DNA of 18,305 nucleotides from Legionellaceae bacterium UBA6148 (GTDB lineage Bacteria > Pseudomonadota > Gammaproteobacteria > Legionellales > Legionellaceae): the NCBI GenBank assembly GCA_002423125.1, contig DIUW01000011.1, positions 1-18,305 on the forward strand, read 5' to 3'. Positions 13,967 to 18,305 of this stretch are shown piece after piece. The number at the start of each line of letters is the position of its first letter. The stretch's first letter is position 1. A program made the translations under genes and the position numbers. The notes beneath the pieces are model-generated. The model had not been told where the DNA came from and did not search any database. It saw only the letters and a list, made by a program, of their open reading frames with translations.

Positions 13967-15166
13967 ATGGGCGCATATCAATATCAAGCAATTAAAAAAT
14001 CAGGGACTACGTGTAAGGGAATGATCGAAGCTGATTCTGAGCGTCATGCCCGGCAATTATTACGTGACCAGGGTTTAGTCCCTACCTATGTTCATCTACC
14101 TAAAAAATCAACATCGACTCATAGGAAAGACAAAATATCACCGCAGGATTTATCGCTCTTCACTCGCCAGTTGGCTACGTTATTGGCCGCCGGGATTCCT
14201 GTTGAAGAATCATTACGAGGAGTGAGTGAACAAACCGAGAAAGAAAAAGTTCGTCGTTTGATTATTGGTGTTCGCTCGAAAGTGGTTGAGGGATATGCTT
14301 TAGCCCAAGCGATGAATGAATATCCCATTGCCTTTCCAGAGCTTTATCGAGCGACTGTAGGTGCTGGAGAGCAAACGGGGCGTTTGGATAAAGTTTTAGA
14401 AAAATTAGCGGATTACACGGAAAATCAACAAGAAACTCGCCAAAAAGTCCATCAAGCGTTGATATACCCGTTATTAATGATTGTCGTTTCAACCGCTATT
14501 ATTGCTTTTTTATTAGCATTTGTGGTTCCTAAAATCATTGAAGTGTTTGCCACCAGTGGTCAATCACTTCCTTTGTTAACAGGAGTATTAATCACCGCGA
14601 GTGGTTTTATAAAAAAATACGGCTTAGTGCTGCTTGGGTTGATTGTTATTGGGATTATTATTTTTAGACGAAGTCTTGCTAACCCCAAGTTTCGTTTTGC
14701 ATGGCATCGTTTTTTATTGCGATTACCAGTGATTGCTTATCTTGTTCGATCCGTCAATACTGCTCGTTATATTCATACGTTTAGCATATTATTTGCTGCT
14801 GGGGTCAATGTATTAGATACCATGCGTGTGGGGGCAAGTGTTGTAACGAACGGGGTGATGCGAGAGGCATTGAGTCTGGCTGCCACCCGTGTTAAAGAAG
14901 GAGGATCAATTAGCCTTTCCCTTAAAGATACTTATCTATTTGGCGCAATGGCGGTTCATTTGATTGCCAGCGGTGAGAAAAGTGGTCAACTGGCGCCGAT
15001 GATGGAACGTGCAGCAACTCATCTTGATAGTGAAGTGCAGCGCATGATTGACACGGCACTTACTTTATTGGAGCCTTTGATTATTTTGTTCATGGGGGCT
15101 GTGGTATTATTTATTGTTTTAGCGACACTGTTACCCATTTTTTCGATGGAGCAATTGGTGGTTTGA
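13967..15166 (+). CDS. gspF: Type II secretion inner-membrane platform protein GspF
   Basis: GspF is the polytopic platform protein that links the GspE ATPase to pseudopilus assembly. The 399 residues show two copies of the T2SSF domain (about 65-190 and 265-390), each with an A-G-I/V start (LLAAGIPVEESL; LFAAGVNVLDTM) and the G-E-x-x-G-x-L motif (GAGEQTGRLDKVLE; ASGEKSGQLAPMME). Membrane segments lie at about 168-190, 216-233 and 368-392. It is the first gene of gspFGHIJK and ends 20 bases before gspG. A possible -10 (TATAGT, 13944-13949) lies just upstream but has no clear -35. The Shine-Dalgarno sequence is weak (GAAG). The Legionella equivalent is lspF. GspC, D, E, L and M are not in the window. 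Confidence 0.95.
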   Translation: MGAYQYQAIKKSGTTCKGMIEADSERHARQLLRDQGLVPTYVHLPKKSTSTHRKDKISPQDLSLFTRQLATLLAAGIPVEESLRGVSEQTEKEKVRRLIIGVRSKVVEGYALAQAMNEYPIAFPELYRATVGAGEQTGRLDKVLEKLADYTENQQETRQKVHQALIYPLLMIVVSTAIIAFLLAFVVPKIIEVFATSGQSLPLLTGVLITASGFIKKYGLVLLGLIVIGIIIFRRSLANPKFRFAWHRFLLRLPVIAYLVRSVNTARYIHTFSILFAAGVNVLDTMRVGASVVTNGVMREALSLAATRVKEGGSISLSLKDTYLFGAMAVHLIASGEKSGQLAPMMERAATHLDSEVQRMIDTALTLLEPLIILFMGAVVLFIVLATLLPIFSMEQLVV

Positions 15167-15186
15167 TAGAATTTAGAGGATATAAC

Positions 15187-15606
15187 ATGAAAAAACAAAT
15201 AGGATTTTCCCTGATTGAGATTATGGTTGTTGTTGTGATTCTTGGTATTTTAGCGTCGATTGTTGTACCTAAGATTATCAGTCGACCCGATGAGGCGCGT
15301 GTTGTTAAAGCAAAGCAAGATATTCTTGCCATTCAAAATGCATTGGACTTATATAAACTGGATAATGGACTTTATCCAACAACCGATCAAGGCCTCAATG
15401 CGCTCGTCACGAAACCGAGCACAAGTCCTGAACCACGAGATTGGAAAATGTATTTAAAACGAGTGCCCGTTGATCCGTGGGGACGTGAATACTTGTATCT
15501 AAACCCTGGCGAACATGGCGACGTCGATGTATTTACTCTGGGCGCGGAAGGTCAACCCGGAGGTACGGGGATAAATGCCGAAATTGGTAATTGGAATGTC
15601 CAATAA
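15187..15606 (+). CDS. gspG: Type II secretion major pseudopilin GspG
   Basis: GspG polymerises into the periplasmic pseudopilus that pushes substrates through the outer-membrane secretin. The start is the ATG at 15187 behind AGAGGA; an earlier in-frame start at 15163 would overlap gspF. The prepilin leader is MKKQIG, cleaved by GspO before FSLIEIMVVV, with Glu at +5. The mature protein has the GspG landmarks YKLDNGLYPTTDQGL, PVDPWGREY and the C-terminal calcium loop. That loop reads LGAEGQPGGTGINAEIGNW, with Glu at 121 and 132 where the family usually has Asp (GADG...ADIGNW), an unusual conservative change at metal-ligand positions. Full length is 139 residues. Its last 11 bases overlap gspH. 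Confidence 0.96.
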   Translation: MKKQIGFSLIEIMVVVVILGILASIVVPKIISRPDEARVVKAKQDILAIQNALDLYKLDNGLYPTTDQGLNALVTKPSTSPEPRDWKMYLKRVPVDPWGREYLYLNPGEHGDVDVFTLGAEGQPGGTGINAEIGNWNVQ

Positions 15607-16075
15607 AAAGGGCTTTACCCTGATTGAAATTATGGTAGTGCTTCTGATTGTTGGCATTACCATCAGTTTTGCGCTACTTGCCTTCGGTGATTTTGGAGCA
15701 AAACGCCGTGTGATTTTAGCCTCTGAACAGTTTGTAAATTTTGTTAAGCTCGTTCAGCAACAGGCGATCATGGAAACCAGTACATTAGGAATTTATGTTG
15801 ATGAGCACAGTTATCAAGCACTGCGGTTTGATTCATCGTCACATTGGCAACACTTCCCCGCACATAGTATGTTTCGACGGCATGTGTTTCCAGCCCAAGC
15901 GACCATTCAATTCAAACCTAAAGCTGCATTGTCAAAAGATCCTCAAATCGTTATCAACGAATCAGGCGATATGAATGCGTTTACACTTGCTGTACTGATG
16001 GACAATGATGAGATTGGCGTTCTTGAAGGCCATCATAATGGTATAATCGTGTTTGATGCGAAGTCTTCGTCATGA
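15596..16075 (+). CDS. gspH: Type II secretion minor pseudopilin GspH
   Basis: This minor pseudopilin joins the pseudopilus below the tip complex. The start is placed at the ATG at 15596, giving the short leader MSNKKG before FTLIEIMVVLLIVGITISFA, with Glu at +5. An in-frame ATG at 15575 would add seven residues and is less usual. The product is 159 residues. After the N-terminal helix come the RRVILASEQFVNFVKLVQQQ helix and a beta-rich C-terminus. The gene overlaps gspG by 11 bases and gspI by four (ATGA), so translation is probably coupled. Confidence 0.9.
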   Translation: MSNKKGFTLIEIMVVLLIVGITISFALLAFGDFGAKRRVILASEQFVNFVKLVQQQAIMETSTLGIYVDEHSYQALRFDSSSHWQHFPAHSMFRRHVFPAQATIQFKPKAALSKDPQIVINESGDMNAFTLAVLMDNDEIGVLEGHHNGIIVFDAKSSS

Positions 16076-16521
16076 GCTTAGAAAAAGCAGTTGAGTCTAC
16101 GGTGAGCCGTTATAGGATGAATCAATCGTCGGAGCAGGGCGTCAATGCAAGAAAAAGCCGATCATCACGTGGATTTACTCTCATTGAAGTGCTTTTGGCC
16201 CTGGCTGTGATTGCAATAGCACTGACCGCATTATTAAAAGCAACGAGTCAAAATACGATATTTACACAGCGACTAAAAGAAAAATCCATAGGTCATTGGG
16301 TTGCACAGCAGGGTATTGCTTCTATTCAGATCGGATTGGTTGTCATTGCACTCAATCAAGAAAACACTCAATCCATGGTGATGGCCGGTAAAAAATGGTA
16401 TTGGCGCGCACTGATTACACCGACGTCAATAAAAAAAATGCAAAAAATTAGTGTTCAGGTGAGTCAAAAAGAAGCGACTGATTTTTCAGAACCGCTTATT
16501 GCGTATAGGTATGTGCCATGA
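16072..16521 (+). CDS. gspI: Type II secretion minor pseudopilin GspI
   Basis: GspI starts the pseudopilus tip complex with GspJ and GspK. The cleavage motif RG|FTLIEVLLALAVIAIAL, with Glu at +5, begins at residue 35 if translation starts at the ATG at 16072, which overlaps the gspH stop as ATGA. That gives an unusually long basic leader of 34 residues. The in-frame ATG at 16117, with GGTGAG ten bases upstream, gives a more normal 19-residue leader and may be the true start. The mature part is about 115 residues, the usual size, ending AYRYVP. It overlaps gspJ by four bases (ATGA). Confidence 0.9.
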   Translation: MSLEKAVESTVSRYRMNQSSEQGVNARKSRSSRGFTLIEVLLALAVIAIALTALLKATSQNTIFTQRLKEKSIGHWVAQQGIASIQIGLVVIALNQENTQSMVMAGKKWYWRALITPTSIKKMQKISVQVSQKEATDFSEPLIAYRYVP

Positions 16522-17126
16522 ATAAAGGGTATACACTCATTGAAGTCATGATTGCACTATCAGTTTTTGCCGTTATTGCAGCACTGTCTTCCGGAGTAAT
16601 GTATCACGTGTTTGATATTCGTGGCCGTGTTGCGAAGCAAGCAAATCAATTAGGTGAATTACAATTTGCATTAACGCTCATTGAACATGACACCATACAA
16701 TTTATTCCACGCACGGTTCGTACTGAAAATGCACATATCTTTTCGGCATTTACAGGAACTCACCAATATATGGAATTTACGCGCGGAGGGCAGGTTAATC
16801 CTAAAGGGCTTGCATTGCGCAGTACACTGAAGCGAGTTGCTTTTTTGTGTAAGGATAAACAGCTCATTCGACGCAGTTGGAATGTTCTAGATACACTCAA
16901 TCGCAGAGATTACGAAGATAAAGTTTTGTTGTCAAATTTAGACGCTTGTTCATTTTTCTATGTATCGCGCAATCATCAAGTGATGCCTGAGTGGCGTGCT
17001 TATAAGATGGATCAAAATCAGAGAATGGAATTCGTGCCAAGTGCTATACAAATAATAATTAATCCTGCCGGTTGGGGGAAAATGACGTTTCTCTTTGTTG
17101 TAGCGGAGGGATTATATGGGGCCTAA
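16518..17126 (+). CDS. gspJ: Type II secretion minor pseudopilin GspJ
   Basis: GspJ is part of the GspI-J-K tip of the pseudopilus. The leader is MNKG, cleaved before YTLIEVMIALSVFAVIAALS, with Glu at +5. The 202-residue length, the periplasmic LxxxxxxLxxIExD-like helix (ELQFALTLIEHDTIQFIPR) and the LRRxxW-like RRSWNVLD strand fit GspJ. The start codon overlaps the gspI stop (ATGA), and the end overlaps gspK by 11 bases. Confidence 0.93.
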   Translation: MNKGYTLIEVMIALSVFAVIAALSSGVMYHVFDIRGRVAKQANQLGELQFALTLIEHDTIQFIPRTVRTENAHIFSAFTGTHQYMEFTRGGQVNPKGLALRSTLKRVAFLCKDKQLIRRSWNVLDTLNRRDYEDKVLLSNLDACSFFYVSRNHQVMPEWRAYKMDQNQRMEFVPSAIQIIINPAGWGKMTFLFVVAEGLYGA

Positions 17127-18051
17127 AGCCAACGGTAGTGCACTGTTATCGGCGTTATTCCTGATGACACTGGTTGCGATTGCCGCTACGGCTATGAGTA
17201 CCCGGTTACAGCTGGATATCTATCGGACACGATTATTTATCCAAAGTGATCGATTAGCATTAGCCTCCCAAGCGGTCGGTTTTTGGGCTATGGCGCGGTT
17301 GTCGGATCCCCAAAAAAAACTGCTGTTATTGGGCGATAAGGGTAGGGTGCTCGATTATCCAACGTCATTGAAATCACTTTATCCTGGTGTATCACTTCAG
17401 GGCAGTGTTTATGATTTGCAAGCTCGATTTAACTTAAATAATTTAACAAATAAAGCGTTTCAACCTATTTTATTAAGATTATTAATGAATAATGTTAATA
17501 AAACGGATATGAAAACGCTTAAATTCATTGTTGGTGCAACTGAAAACTGGGTGAGCCCTTACCAGCTTGATCGTGGTCAAGATGCCTTAATGACCTACTA
17601 TTCACAGCAAAAACCACCGTATTTACCCGGTTATCAGCCGATGTTGAGTGTTTCTGAGTTTCGTACTGTCGCAGGGGTGAGCGCCGATATTTATCAGTCA
17701 TTATTACCTCTGTTAACGGCACTGCCGACGGTTACAATGATTAATCTGAATACGGCTTCTATGCCTGTGCTTCGTGCATTAGGTAATGGATTAACCCGCG
17801 AACAAGCGGAAGCAATCATTGAACTGCGGCTCGAAAAAGAACAACTGGACTCAGGCGATCTTCAGCTGATAGCGAATAAGTATGCAATTCCGATTCAGCA
17901 AATAAGCATTCAAAGTGAATATTATCTGAGTGAAGCGATCGTCAAGAGCTCCGATCTTATGCTGAAGCATTATATGGTTTTACATCGAGTCAAAGACAGA
18001 ACGGGTACTTATACGATTTCCATTTTGAGTGAAACATTGAATACGTTCTGA
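17116..18051 (+). CDS. gspK: Type II secretion minor pseudopilin GspK
   Basis: GspK is the large cap subunit at the pseudopilus tip. The 311 residues start at an ATG behind GGAGGG with ideal spacing. The leader MGPKANG precedes SALLSALFLMTLVAIAATAM and, as usual for GspK, Glu is absent at +5. Then come the D-L-x-x-R-F-N-L-N-N-L motif (DLQARFNLNNL, about 100-110), the inserted alpha-domain, and a helix-hairpin-helix-like stretch around INLNTASMPVLRALGNGLTR (about 213-232). It is the last gene of the operon. No clear T-tract terminator follows. Confidence 0.95.
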   Translation: MGPKANGSALLSALFLMTLVAIAATAMSTRLQLDIYRTRLFIQSDRLALASQAVGFWAMARLSDPQKKLLLLGDKGRVLDYPTSLKSLYPGVSLQGSVYDLQARFNLNNLTNKAFQPILLRLLMNNVNKTDMKTLKFIVGATENWVSPYQLDRGQDALMTYYSQQKPPYLPGYQPMLSVSEFRTVAGVSADIYQSLLPLLTALPTVTMINLNTASMPVLRALGNGLTREQAEAIIELRLEKEQLDSGDLQLIANKYAIPIQQISIQSEYYLSEAIVKSSDLMLKHYMVLHRVKDRTGTYTISILSETLNTF

Positions 18052-18166
18052 AATGATCTAAATGAATCGAAATGAGTATTCGAATAAAATTGATTCCTTC
18101 TCTGAAATCAGTTATTATTCAACATTTTTTGTGCTGTTCATGACCAATGCTGTTGATTGTGAACCG

Positions 18167-18175
18167 TGCTATACT
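18167..18175 (+). promoter_or_regulatory. Possible extended -10 promoter reading out of the window
   Basis: TGCTATACT has the extended -10 TG followed by TATACT (18170-18175). The -35 region is poor. It points rightward, through the palindrome at 18218-18284, to whatever gene follows. From gspK to the end of the window (18052-18305) no reading frame looks like a gene. Confidence 0.35.
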
Positions 18176-18217
18176 TCGCGCGGTCACAATTTGCGGTTTT
18201 TGACTTGTTCTTTTCGC

Positions 18218-18284
18218 GCACATTTAACGTTTAAAACTTGACAATAGACCTGCTATTGCGCTGCGTTTTAAACGTTAAATGTGC
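18218..18284. repeat. Two-tier inverted repeat at the window end
   Basis: The outer 20-base arms GCACATTTAACGTTTAAAAC (18218-18237) and their exact complement (18265-18284) enclose a second, inner hairpin CAATAG/CTATTG (18242-18247 and 18253-18258) with a 5-base loop. There is no T-tract, so an intrinsic terminator is not obvious. It may be a dispersed repeat or a leader-RNA structure of the next gene. Confidence 0.8.
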
Positions 18285-18305
18285 ACAAAAATAACGTCGT
18301 CAAAA

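Overview
The window looks like chromosome from a low-GC gammaproteobacterium, most likely of the Legionella/Coxiella side (Legionellales). This is an inference. It rests on the protein types (HtpG, type I GlnA, Acs, a YhiN-like flavoprotein), on a type II secretion locus made only of gspF-G-H-I-J-K with C, D, E, L and M not in sight (the Legionella arrangement), and on several orphan coiled-coil/membrane-segment proteins of the kind common in host-associated Legionellales. No rRNA, tRNA, CRISPR array or intact insertion sequence was seen.

Layout. Bases 1-890 carry no clear intact gene. They hold a nested palindrome of two head-to-head hairpin units (21-181), a cluster of DnaA-box-like 9-mers, a second large inverted repeat (507-671) and a short frame-disrupted reading frame (711-867). 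Next comes a plus-strand pair of orphan genes (892-2691) closed by a strong intrinsic terminator. A broken DUF4160 gene (about 2794-2976) meets, tail to tail, a minus-strand pair of coiled-coil/membrane proteins (2973-5006). Then acs (5298-7280) runs convergently into a yhiN-type flavoprotein, and the two 3' ends overlap by 95 bases. A second gene-poor stretch (8365-8770) repeats the inverted DnaA-box pair and holds a ribbon-helix-helix (HicB-like) remnant. It is followed by a divergent, enlarged peptide-deformylase-like gene (8771-10039) and a debris zone with the N-terminal stub of an IS630-type transposase (10110-10214).

From 10393 to the right end the content is core. htpG has a good sigma-32-like heat-shock promoter. 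glnA keeps the adenylylation tyrosine. Divergent from glnA is the tightly packed gspFGHIJK operon, which encodes the inner-membrane platform protein and all five pseudopilins of a type II secretion system. A 24-bp perfect inverted repeat with 9-base direct repeats sits between glnA and htpG, and another strong palindrome ends the window.

The window therefore reads as two core blocks (acs-yhiN and htpG-glnA-gsp) next to gene-poor regions rich in palindromes and decayed mobile or toxin-antitoxin genes. The most unusual items are the recurring inverted DnaA-box pair, the deformylase-like protein with long extensions, the orphan coiled-coil/membrane proteins (possible secreted effectors, unproven) and the acs/yhiN overlap.
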